Shown here: in pieces, positions 53,440 through 61,011 of the stretch
Layout of the letters: each line of letters begins with the position of its first letter
How positions within the stretch are numbered: position 1 is the first letter of the stretch
Source of the DNA: Sediminicola arcticus
GTDB taxonomy: Bacteria > Bacteroidota > Bacteroidia > Flavobacteriales > Flavobacteriaceae
Length of the DNA stretch: 64,000 bases
Direction: 5' to 3'
Assembly (NCBI RefSeq): GCF_040566695.1
Contig: NZ_JBEXAE010000001.1
Location: 558,001-622,000 of the forward strand
Position numbers and translations under genes: made by a program
The notes under the pieces: generated by a model
Seen by the model: only the letters and a program-made list of their open reading frames with translations
The model's database searches: none
Told to the model about the DNA's origin: nothing

Positions 53440-53488
53440 AATCCTCATTTAATATAGCTTTCTATATCCAATGAGGATTTTTGTTTTT
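53440..53488 (+). terminator. Terminator of purD
   Basis: Outer 10-bp stem AATCCTCATT/AATGAGGATT plus an inner 6-bp stem ATATAG/CTATAT around CTTT, followed by TTTGTTTTT. Also serves the converging gene at 53505 in the other direction. Confidence 0.8.
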
Positions 53489-53504
53489 GACTGTGGAGCC
53501 CTTT

Positions 53505-53726
53505 TTAGATATAGGAATGAGCTGAAACATCCTTGCTCTCTTCTCCGCTATCGTTGAATTTTTTCAATTGTAACATCCAGTAAACCATGGCTACCGCACC
53601 AATGATCATAAAGGTCCAGTTTAAAAAACTAGCCGTCCACCAATTCTCCATAAAACGCAATTGGTCAAATGGCCAAAACAAGTAGTTTACAAATAAATCC
53701 GCTATGCCTTCAAAAAATGCTGTCAT
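53505..53726 (-). CDS. Small membrane protein (DUF6341-like)
   Basis: 73 residues. MTAFFEGIADLFVNYLFWPFDQLR is an amphipathic N-terminal half, followed by one transmembrane helix (~35-54, LNWTFMIIGAVAMVYWMLQL) and a hydrophilic tail ending AHSYI. From memory this matches the flavobacterial family DUF6341 (some members were misannotated as uracil phosphoribosyltransferase). Function unknown. It is divergent from the DUF6427-like gene, with 39 bp between the start codons. Confidence 0.75.
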   Translation of the reverse strand: MTAFFEGIADLFVNYLFWPFDQLRFMENWWTASFLNWTFMIIGAVAMVYWMLQLKKFNDSGEESKDVSAHSYI

Positions 53727-53745
53727 CTTATTTATCTTTACTTCA

Positions 53746-53753
53746 CAAAAGTA
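53746..53753 (-). promoter_or_regulatory. -7 promoter element of the DUF6341-like gene
   Basis: On the minus strand TACTTTTG, matching TAnnTTTG, 19 bp before the ATG and inside the 39-bp divergent gap. Confidence 0.55.
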
Positions 53754-53765
53754 TAAAAACCTAGG

Positions 53766-54695
53766 ATGATTTCAAGCATTTTTGGAAAAACAAAACCCAT
53801 TAACTACATTATTTTGTTAGTGTTTTTATTTTTGTTCTATTGGTTTGCCCATTTTGTTCAGACAGAGCTGTCCGATGATCTATTTTACAAAATGGGTTTT
53901 TTGGTGCTTTTGATGTTGAGTATTTTTTTGGTTGATTTTATAGTAAAGCGAAACAAACTCACAAAAACAAACTCCTTTGCCATCTTATTTTTCACCATGT
54001 TAATGGTCGTTTTCCCTGAGGTACTTACAGATGAAAATGCAATATGGTGCAACGTTTTCCTGCTGTTAGCCGCTAGAAGGTTACTGAGCATAAAATCTTT
54101 AAAGAACATCAGGGTAAAGATATATGACGCCTCCCTTTGGATAGTAGTGGCTAGTCTTTTCTATGATTGGGCCATTTTATATATATTGCTTGTCTTTACA
54201 GCAATTTCTTTGTACGATCCAAAAAATGGAAGGAATTGGTTGATGCCGTTTACGGGCCTTTTTACCGTTGCTATGATTGCCTATGCAACCCTATTGATTT
54301 TGGATAATCCGGATTTTTTAAAAGAACACTATCAATTTAATTTTGAGTTTAATGTGGCATATTTCACCCATATTGGGAATAGTATTAAATTACTAATTTA
54401 TATTCTGATGACTGCCATTGCAGGGCTAGTGGCATTTGTAAAACTCCGAAATTCTGGCTCAGGAAAGTTAATCACCATGCGAGTAATTGCCTTGTATTTT
54501 TTGATTTCGATAATTACCGTGGTGCTCATTTCAGCGGATAATACCTATCCTGTTTTGATGACCTTCTTTCCTGCGGTTATATTCTTTACCCATTATATAG
54601 ATTCCATTAAGAAGCCAAACATGAAGGAGATTGTGCTTATAGCAGCAGTAATGGTTCCCTTCCTTATCTTCTTTGGGGATCTTTTGAATAAATAA
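53766..54695 (+). CDS. Polytopic membrane protein (DUF6427-like)
   Basis: 309 residues with about nine hydrophobic helices. Starts MISSIFGKTKPINYIILLVF, which from memory is the conserved N-terminus of the flavobacterial DUF6427 family (function unknown). A DENAIWCNVFLLLAARRLLS motif in the middle and KPNMKEI near the C-terminus are the most hydrophilic conserved-looking parts. Divergent from the DUF6341-like gene and 31 bp before the DUF4254 gene, which has its own promoter element. Confidence 0.72.
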   Translation: MISSIFGKTKPINYIILLVFLFLFYWFAHFVQTELSDDLFYKMGFLVLLMLSIFLVDFIVKRNKLTKTNSFAILFFTMLMVVFPEVLTDENAIWCNVFLLLAARRLLSIKSLKNIRVKIYDASLWIVVASLFYDWAILYILLVFTAISLYDPKNGRNWLMPFTGLFTVAMIAYATLLILDNPDFLKEHYQFNFEFNVAYFTHIGNSIKLLIYILMTAIAGLVAFVKLRNSGSGKLITMRVIALYFLISIITVVLISADNTYPVLMTFFPAVIFFTHYIDSIKKPNMKEIVLIAAVMVPFLIFFGDLLNK

Positions 54696-54699
54696 AAAG

Positions 54700-54707
54700 T
54701 ATCTTTG
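54700..54707 (+). promoter_or_regulatory. -7 promoter element of the DUF4254 gene
   Basis: TATCTTTG, an exact TAnnTTTG match, 19 bp before the ATG. Confidence 0.55.
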
Positions 54708-54726
54708 TCTTAAAATAAGCGTAAAA

Positions 54727-55332
54727 ATGTTCAGTGAATTTGCATATACTATTTTTGAAGAAAGCATTCAGAAGTATCACATAAAGGATGATGTTTATCA
54801 AGACTTTACCAATCCTTATGAAAATGATGATATCGCAGATTTATTATACCGAAAAAATTGGATTGATACTGTTCAATGGCACTATGAGGACATTATAAGA
54901 GATCCAAATATTGAGCCAGGAGCAGCTTTGGTTTTAAAGCGTAAAATTGATGCCAGTAATCAGGATAGAACAGATTTGGTGGAGTTTATCGACAGTTATT
55001 TTCTTCAAAAATACCAATCGGTTGAAAAGAAAGCAAATGCAACTATCAATACTGAAAGTCCAGCTTGGGCAATAGATCGACTTTCCATATTGGCATTGAA
55101 GGTGTATCATATGAGGGAAGAAGCGGAAAGGAAAGATGCTTCAGAAGTACATATCATAAAATGCCAACAAAAGCTGAACGTCCTTTTGGAACAAAAGAAA
55201 GATCTTTCTAACGCAATTGACCAATTACTTGCGGATATAGAAACTGGTACTAAGTACATGAAGGTGTACAAACAGATGAAAATGTATAACGATGAGGAAT
55301 TAAACCCTATTCTTCGTGGCCAAAAAGGGTAA
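54727..55332 (+). CDS. DUF4254 domain protein
   Basis: 201 residues, mostly alpha-helical. Soluble, no signal peptide. The block NWIDTVQWHYEDIIRDPNIEP (quoted in part: W-H-Y-E-D-I-I-R-D-P) and the helix AWAIDRLSILALKVYHMREE match DUF4254, found in Bacteroidota next to glycosyltransferase family 9 genes. The present gene indeed overlaps a GT9 gene by 17 bp. Its function is unknown; the coupling suggests a partner in lipopolysaccharide-core assembly. Confidence 0.85.
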   Translation: MFSEFAYTIFEESIQKYHIKDDVYQDFTNPYENDDIADLLYRKNWIDTVQWHYEDIIRDPNIEPGAALVLKRKIDASNQDRTDLVEFIDSYFLQKYQSVEKKANATINTESPAWAIDRLSILALKVYHMREEAERKDASEVHIIKCQQKLNVLLEQKKDLSNAIDQLLADIETGTKYMKVYKQMKMYNDEELNPILRGQKG

Positions 55333-56392
55333 ATTTCCTAATATAGCATCAGAAAACAGCAGGCATATTCTGGTTATCAGGCTGTCTGCCATGGGCGATG
55401 TGGCCATGACGGTTCCCGTACTTTCGGGATTGATACGTCAATATCCAAATGTCCAGATCACTGTTTTAACCAGAGGCTTTTTCGCCCCTTTATTTCAGGA
55501 CCTATCCAATGTTACAGTTTATGCCGCTGAGGTAAAGGGTAAACATAAAGGAATAATCGGGCTATACAGACTTTTCAAAGAGCTAAAAGGCCTGCATATA
55601 GATGCTGTAGCCGATCTTCACCATGTATTGCGAAGTACCATCTTAAAAGGCTATTTTAGGCTAACTAATATACCCTTTGTTCAAGTGGATAAGGGCCGTG
55701 CCGAAAAAAAAGCCCTCACTTCAGTTAACAATAAGAAATTCAAACCTCTTAAATCTACCCACCAACGGTATGCTGATGTTTTTAATCAATTAGGGTTCAG
55801 CATAAATTTAGAGTTGGTTACCCCTACCTCAAAAAGAGACATGTCTCCATCCACCAAAAAGATCCTAGGACCTAAAACTGAAAAATGGATTGGAATAGCA
55901 CCAAATGCTGCTTTTGAAGGAAAAATGTATCCTTTAAAGCAAATGTATAAGGTGGTTAAAGCGCTTAATGAAAGTTCCAAATATAAAATTCTATTGTTCG
56001 GAGGTGGTCAGATAGAAGAGGAACAGTTGGACACTTGGGCTACAGAGTTCAATAATTGTATAAGTGTTGCAGGGAAGATCCCTTTCGAAGAGGAATTGAC
56101 GGTGATATCTCACTTAGACCTTATGATTGCCATGGACAGTGGGAATGCCCATTTAGCATCTATCTATGGAGTACCTACAATAACTATTTGGGGAGTAACC
56201 CATCCTTATGCTGGTTTCTATCCGTTTGGTCAAGACATGACTAATGCGGTATTAGCTGATAGGGAGCAATTTCCCTTAATTCCAACTTCTGTGTATGGCA
56301 ATAAATTCCCCAAGGGTTATGAGAACGTTATGGAAACCATAACCCCAGAGGTAATTATTGATAAGGTTGATTCGATTTTAAATAGAGCGTAG
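55316..56392 (+). CDS. Glycosyltransferase family 9 (heptosyltransferase-like)
   Basis: 358 residues from a GTG at 55316 that overlaps the DUF4254 gene by 17 bp; this start gives a ~15-residue N-terminus before HILVIRLSAMGDVAMTVPVL, the GT9 signature. A later segment, WIGIAPNAAFEGKMYPLKQM, and IAMDSGNAHLASIYGVPTITIWG are the nucleotide-sugar-binding half. GT9 enzymes add ADP-heptose (or related sugars) to the LPS inner core at the cytoplasmic face. Ends converging on tetR with 8 bp between. Confidence 0.9.
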   Translation: MAKKGKFPNIASENSRHILVIRLSAMGDVAMTVPVLSGLIRQYPNVQITVLTRGFFAPLFQDLSNVTVYAAEVKGKHKGIIGLYRLFKELKGLHIDAVADLHHVLRSTILKGYFRLTNIPFVQVDKGRAEKKALTSVNNKKFKPLKSTHQRYADVFNQLGFSINLELVTPTSKRDMSPSTKKILGPKTEKWIGIAPNAAFEGKMYPLKQMYKVVKALNESSKYKILLFGGGQIEEEQLDTWATEFNNCISVAGKIPFEEELTVISHLDLMIAMDSGNAHLASIYGVPTITIWGVTHPYAGFYPFGQDMTNAVLADREQFPLIPTSVYGNKFPKGYENVMETITPEVIIDKVDSILNRA

Positions 56393-56400
56393 TTTTCTTT

Positions 56401-57015
56401 TTAGGCTATCGTTTTATAAGAGATTAACTTAAAATAGTTTTTTAATTGTTGGATGTACTTATAGCGTAGCATTTTTGGGTTGCCTTCTACCATTAAGGTG
56501 CGTATGCCTATATAGGATGAGATCACATAAGTGGCTACAGCTTCACTATCTACATGCCTGTCTATATACCCGTCTGATTTTCCCTTTTGTAGCGTCGTGA
56601 TTAGGTTAACCTCCCACACTTTCAGTATATCCATAAGATACTTCATGATTTCAGGATTTTTTCCATTGAACTCCGTAATAAAGTTGCTCAACACAAACCC
56701 ATAATCTAAATCATTATGCTCTGCCGTTTCAAGTGCATCCTCTATGGCTTTGGAAATAACATTTAAAGGGTCTTCCCGACCTTCAATGGGCTCCACTAGC
56801 GTACTGTATACTTTTTGGAACAAAAGGTTCTGGACAATACTTATAAAGAAATCTTCTTTGGATTGAAAGTGATAGTAAAAAGCACCTTTAGAAAGGGATA
56901 ACTTTTTCAAAATATCATCTATACTGGTGTTATAATATCCTTGTTGGTAAAACAATTCTAATCCAGTACATTGCATACGTTGCATGGTTGCCATGCGTTT
57001 TAGGTTCTTTTCCAT
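56401..57015 (-). CDS. TetR family transcriptional regulator
   Basis: 204 residues from ATG 57015; the frame extends to a TTG at 57060 without reason to use it. The N-terminal helix-turn-helix is clear: GLELFYQQGYYNTSIDDILK, then LSLSKGAFYYHFQSKEDFF (K-G-x-x-Y-x-(H/Y)-F). The C-terminal ligand domain (~55-204) is helical. It is the gene after arsS on the same strand, 236 bp away, with a 12-bp inverted repeat in between. Whether it controls the arsenic block or an unrelated set is unknown. Confidence 0.85.
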   Translation of the reverse strand: MEKNLKRMATMQRMQCTGLELFYQQGYYNTSIDDILKKLSLSKGAFYYHFQSKEDFFISIVQNLLFQKVYSTLVEPIEGREDPLNVISKAIEDALETAEHNDLDYGFVLSNFITEFNGKNPEIMKYLMDILKVWEVNLITTLQKGKSDGYIDRHVDSEAVATYVISSYIGIRTLMVEGNPKMLRYKYIQQLKNYFKLISYKTIA

Positions 57016-57162
57016 AAGATTTAGGTTTTGGGGTAAAACAGACCCGAGAGTCTCTAACAAAGAACAGATAGATATGAGATTTGGTAAATATTAAAAGACG
57101 AATCGCATGTTAAATTCGTTATAATGGTTATTTTCTACAAAAAAGCGGTTATTATAAAAAAT

Positions 57163-57195
57163 AAACCGACCAATCAGTTGGTAATTGGTCGGTTT
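57163..57195 (-). terminator. Inverted repeat between arsS and tetR: terminator, possibly also a TetR site
   Basis: AAACCGACCAAT and ATTGGTCGGTTT form a perfect 12-bp stem with a 9-nt loop. On the minus strand the stem is followed by TATTTTTTATAA, 55 bp after the arsS stop, which fits a terminator. The core ACCGACCAAT also looks like a TetR-family half-site, and it lies ~150 bp upstream of tetR. Confidence 0.65.
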
Positions 57196-57250
57196 TAATT
57201 TCGGATGAAGTGTATTTACCGCTATTTTACTTTTAATAAAAGGGACAGAA

Positions 57251-58306
57251 TTAGGCGACCGTGCCCTGACAACTGCTACCAGCACCTGCGGTACAACCAT
57301 AACAGTGTTGTGATATGATGATGTTTCTGTCATTAAGAACATCTTCATTATAGTCCTTTATATGTTTTACCTTACTAGCTACCTTTAGATCTAACATTTG
57401 GTTGAAATCGCAATCGTATAACCACCCGTCCCAACTAATGGATATGGTATTGGTACACATTACACTTGCAACGGCTGATGGATTATAAGCTTCTACTAAG
57501 GCGTACATATAGTCCTCATAATTTTCTGAAGCTATTAAATAATCCAAAAAGCGCGCAATAGGTAAATTGGTAATAGCAAACAAATTATGAAAATTTATAT
57601 CAAAATCATTTTTCAATGCTTTTTTGAAATCGCGTTCCATGGCCGCCTGATCTCCGGGCAAATAAGCACCTGACGGGTTGTATACCAAATCTAAACGCAG
57701 TTCACTATCTGGCATTCCATATCCTACAGCGTTCAATTCTTGCAGTGCTTTGATGGATTTGTCAAAAACGCCATCACCACGTTGCTTGTCTGTTTTGCCT
57801 TTTGTGTAATGGGGCATAGACGAAATTACGTGTACGTTGTGCTTTTTGAAAAACTCAGGAAGATCGTAATACTTTTTGTTAGCCCTTATGATGGTAAGGT
57901 TAGACCGAACAATAAAATCTTTGATTCCTGCTTTAGATGCTTCCTCTACGAACCAGCGAAAATCGGGGTTCATCTCAGGGGCACCTCCGGTAAGATCAAG
58001 GGTATGTGCGCCTGTATTGCGGATAACCTCCAAACACTGCTCCATAGTATCGCGGGTCATAATCTCTTTTCGGTCCGGTCCTGCATCTACATGGCAATGC
58101 TCGCAAACTTGGTTGCACATATATCCTACATTGATTTGCAATATTTCTAACTTCTTGGGACGAAGTGGGAAATGTCCTGTTTGGGCAATCTTATCCTTAA
58201 AGTAGGGGAGTTCTCCATCTTTGAAGATACCACCATTAAGAATTTCTAATTGTTTGTTGCCAATTACAAGATCATCATGTCTTGCTTTTAAAGATTTTGT
58301 AGCCAT
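57251..58306 (-). CDS. arsS: Arsenosugar biosynthesis radical SAM protein ArsS
   Basis: 351 residues. The radical SAM cluster motif C-x3-C-x2-C is in NVGYMCNQVCEHCHVDAGP (~74-92), followed by TLDLTGGAPEMNP (the G-G-x-P S-adenosylmethionine motif). The C-terminus carries a cysteine cluster, QHCYGCTAGAGSSCQG, characteristic of the ArsS family (TIGR04167). By family knowledge ArsS moves the 5'-deoxyadenosyl group to dimethylarsinous acid on the way to arsenosugars. The partner methyltransferase ArsM is not in the window. The gene is the fifth of a co-directional series from susC and is separated from the fusion protein by 107 bp. Family call is firm; that the host makes arsenosugars is inference. 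Confidence 0.92.
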   Translation of the reverse strand: MATKSLKARHDDLVIGNKQLEILNGGIFKDGELPYFKDKIAQTGHFPLRPKKLEILQINVGYMCNQVCEHCHVDAGPDRKEIMTRDTMEQCLEVIRNTGAHTLDLTGGAPEMNPDFRWFVEEASKAGIKDFIVRSNLTIIRANKKYYDLPEFFKKHNVHVISSMPHYTKGKTDKQRGDGVFDKSIKALQELNAVGYGMPDSELRLDLVYNPSGAYLPGDQAAMERDFKKALKNDFDINFHNLFAITNLPIARFLDYLIASENYEDYMYALVEAYNPSAVASVMCTNTISISWDGWLYDCDFNQMLDLKVASKVKHIKDYNEDVLNDRNIIISQHCYGCTAGAGSSCQGTVA

Positions 58307-58413
58307 TTTTTTGTATTCAATATTTAGTACGCAGAACTTTGAAAAGATTACATAAAGAAGAAGGTTTCTTCTATATCATGAATTCTACGATGCTGCACTT
58401 GTATTCGTTTTAT

Positions 58414-59625
58414 TTACATGGATAGTTTGTCGTACTTCTTCATCATTTGTACACCATGTACCAAGGTTGCACCGCTTTCAATAGCGGCACCAACATGCAC
58501 TGCTTCCATCATTTCCTCCTTGGTTATTCCTTTTTGTAGTCCATCTTTGGTATAGGAATCTATACAATAGGGACATTTTACGACATGTGAGACGGCCAAA
58601 GCGATGAGCGATTTTTCACGGGCGGTCAATGCTCCTTCCTCAAACACTTTCCCGTAATAGTCGAAAAATTTAGTTCCCAATTCTTCACTCCAATCAGTAA
58701 TCTTTCCGAACTTTCGTAAATCTGCTGGATCATAATATGAATCTGCCATTTTATTATTTTTTTTAGTTATTGTATGTTCTGTTTGGTCCACGTTGGGACC
58801 AAAATTATATGGAATTCCCTTCAACTGCCTTTCGGCCAAGGGAAGAATTTCCATGTTGTCCCAAAAGCCAGTTAAGAGGGTGTCCGCATAGGCTTCGGGC
58901 AAATTGTTTTTTAACATTAGTTTATTTGTAGTGCGGTGGTCATATTCAAAATACCGATGAGAAATATGTATTTCTCCGTTTATTTCTTCTAATACCATGT
59001 ACCAGACTCTTGTTTCGCCTTCATTCGCTGGCATCCCAATGACTCCTGGATTGAGCCATAAATGATCTTCAAATTTTTGATGGAATGGTAGGCCACAATG
59101 ACCGGCTATGATGACATTGCTCTGGGTTTGGTCAAAATGTGCGCGCTTAATAGGTTCTGGGGTCGATTCAAAGATAAATTCTGACACGTTGTTATATGAC
59201 CCATGAACTACCATTACCTGTTTATTACTATAGCTAAAGTTTAAATGATTGGGCAACTCGCCCATCCATTCTATGGCGTCTTTTGATAAGTTCATTTGGG
59301 AATAAGGATACCACAGTTTTGAAAACCCATCACACCTACTGCCTTTTGTAAAATCACAGCCACAATCTTCCGCACCCTCAACTAATTGCTGCTCCACGTT
59401 ACCGGATATGCTCCTTGCTCCCCAATGTCTAAAAAGAGAGACGGTTTCTTCTGGTTGGGCGCAATAGCCTACGATGTCACCAGTGCAGATACAGTTTTCA
59501 GGGGATATTCCTTCTGTAGTGGCAATATCCACAAGCCGCTCCAACGCCTGGAGGTTGCTATAGACACCTCCGAATAGCAAGAGTTTTCCTTTTAAAGTTC
59601 CTAGATGTGTTATCTTTTTATCCAT
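58414..59625 (-). CDS. Fusion: degenerate metallophosphoesterase-like domain plus CMD/AhpD peroxidase-like domain (ArsS-associated)
   Basis: 403 residues from ATG 59625; the frame runs on to a TTG at 59667, but ATG 59625 overlaps the symporter stop by 16 bp and begins properly. Residues ~1-245 look like a calcineurin-like phosphoesterase, but metal ligands are lost: GGVYSN where D-x-H is expected and GNVE instead of GNH(D/E); GD(I)VGYCAQP and VVHGSY remain. Residues ~293-403 form a carboxymuconolactone decarboxylase/AhpD-like domain (start MADSYYDPADLRKFGK; redox C-P-Y-C motif in VSHVVKCPYCIDSYTKDG), of the type found beside ArsS (TIGR04169). An A8 tract and the internal ATG at 58749 sit exactly at the junction, so a separate 111-residue protein could also be made. 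Confidence 0.8.
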   Translation of the reverse strand: MDKKITHLGTLKGKLLLFGGVYSNLQALERLVDIATTEGISPENCICTGDIVGYCAQPEETVSLFRHWGARSISGNVEQQLVEGAEDCGCDFTKGSRCDGFSKLWYPYSQMNLSKDAIEWMGELPNHLNFSYSNKQVMVVHGSYNNVSEFIFESTPEPIKRAHFDQTQSNVIIAGHCGLPFHQKFEDHLWLNPGVIGMPANEGETRVWYMVLEEINGEIHISHRYFEYDHRTTNKLMLKNNLPEAYADTLLTGFWDNMEILPLAERQLKGIPYNFGPNVDQTEHTITKKNNKMADSYYDPADLRKFGKITDWSEELGTKFFDYYGKVFEEGALTAREKSLIALAVSHVVKCPYCIDSYTKDGLQKGITKEEMMEAVHVGAAIESGATLVHGVQMMKKYDKLSM

Positions 59626-60944
59626 TTTGGTATAAAATATAATAAGATGCAGGAAAAAATTCCCCAAAAATTAATCCAAAGTAAATCGGCGTACTTTCCA
59701 CTTGTAAAGATCATGCGTTGCGGAAATACTTCAAAAAGCAATAAAAATCCAAATAATATTCCACAAAATACACTTAAATAGAAGCTGATTTTAGGCGTTT
59801 CGCTTTTCCAAAATAAGAATACAGGGGTAAGGCCAATGACCATGGTCCCACTTATCGTAGTAGCCGATAATATTTCAGCATTTAAAAATACGGGAATTGT
59901 ACCCAAAACAGCAATTAAAGCCATGGACCAACGCCCAAATTTTAAGGTGTTTCCCAAATTTAAATCAACCGATAAGAGCTTTGAAAAAGAAGAAAAAGTA
60001 GAATCTAGGGTGGAAGCGGCGGAAGTGATCATAATAAAATTGATGACCAATAGAATTATCACCCCAAAAGCCTTGCCTACTTCAACGGCCGCTTGTCCTT
60101 GTAGACCGGCATGTTTTGCATAGACGCCAATTATACTGAAAAGTATAATACATAGTGCACCTACTAAACTTGCCCATAAGAAACTTTTTCTAGTCACTTT
60201 TGGACTGCTGATAAAACCTCTATCGGTTAGGACCGGATCGTGAAAGGGGTAGCTGAAGGATTGTAAAAGTGCTGCCAAAAGTAAATTAACACCCATCTCA
60301 AAACTCCATACTCCAGTCGTAATAGCCTTGGTTGGGGTGAATGTGTTATCTACATGGAAAACATTCCAAAGTATAATGAATAATAAGATAGAAAATAGAG
60401 CCATTTGGATAACATCCGTAAATATGGAACTACTGAGTCCCCCTTTTAGGGTATATGCCAAGGTAAGTGCTGTAAATAATAATATCGACCAATAGTATGG
60501 AGATGAACCAGTTTCCCCGAAGTAGGTGCCAATGACCATGGTGTTGCTCCAAACTTCATTAAAAAGGCGGATGGCTATGAGGATGGAAAATACAGCAACG
60601 GCTCCTTTTCCAAAACGGAAGGTTAAGAAGTGATGTATACTCTTAAAATTTCCTTGAACTCTCATTTGGTAAATGATCAGCCCAGCAACAGCAAATGAGA
60701 CATAATAAGCTGCGTAAGCTACGCCGCCAACAATACCATAATCTAACCCTAAATTTGCGGCATTGGTAATACTTTTGGCGAATATCCAAGATATCACCAG
60801 ACTCCCCATTAGCATAAAGGTATTGGGGGCCTTTTTTCTGTGGACTGCCTTAAAAAACTGATTGGTACTTTTAGCAAGAGGAGATAGCAAAAAGAGTATC
60901 ACACTAGAAGTGATAATCAATCCCCATTGCCAGTATTGTTCCAT
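59610..60944 (-). CDS. Sodium:solute symporter family protein
   Basis: 444 residues with about 12 membrane helices. It has the SSS layout: the FFKAVHRKKAP start region after the first helix (after TM1, as in PutP), SWIFAKSITNAANLGLDYGI, the TLKGGLSSSIFTDVIQM signature of the family, and the SAASTLDSTFSS segment (Na+-binding serines/threonines in TM8). No family member can be assigned to a substrate by eye. It overlaps the following phosphoesterase-like gene by 16 bp and follows susD after 67 bp, so it belongs to the susCD-arsS series. Inferred role: import across the inner membrane of whatever SusCD takes up. Confidence 0.88.
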   Translation of the reverse strand: MEQYWQWGLIITSSVILFLLSPLAKSTNQFFKAVHRKKAPNTFMLMGSLVISWIFAKSITNAANLGLDYGIVGGVAYAAYYVSFAVAGLIIYQMRVQGNFKSIHHFLTFRFGKGAVAVFSILIAIRLFNEVWSNTMVIGTYFGETGSSPYYWSILLFTALTLAYTLKGGLSSSIFTDVIQMALFSILLFIILWNVFHVDNTFTPTKAITTGVWSFEMGVNLLLAALLQSFSYPFHDPVLTDRGFISSPKVTRKSFLWASLVGALCIILFSIIGVYAKHAGLQGQAAVEVGKAFGVIILLVINFIMITSAASTLDSTFSSFSKLLSVDLNLGNTLKFGRWSMALIAVLGTIPVFLNAEILSATTISGTMVIGLTPVFLFWKSETPKISFYLSVFCGILFGFLLLFEVFPQRMIFTSGKYADLLWINFWGIFSCILLYFIPKWIKR

Positions 60945-61011
60945 ATCTAATTTTTTGGTTATCTCTTACTTTTTATTTTCACTAATGGTTCAGCAGGTTT
61001 AAGGGACAGAC

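Noticed and set aside
57016..57060. Start of the TetR regulator at TTG 57060
   Set aside because: The ATG at 57015 gives the usual short arm before the first helix of the DNA-binding domain.
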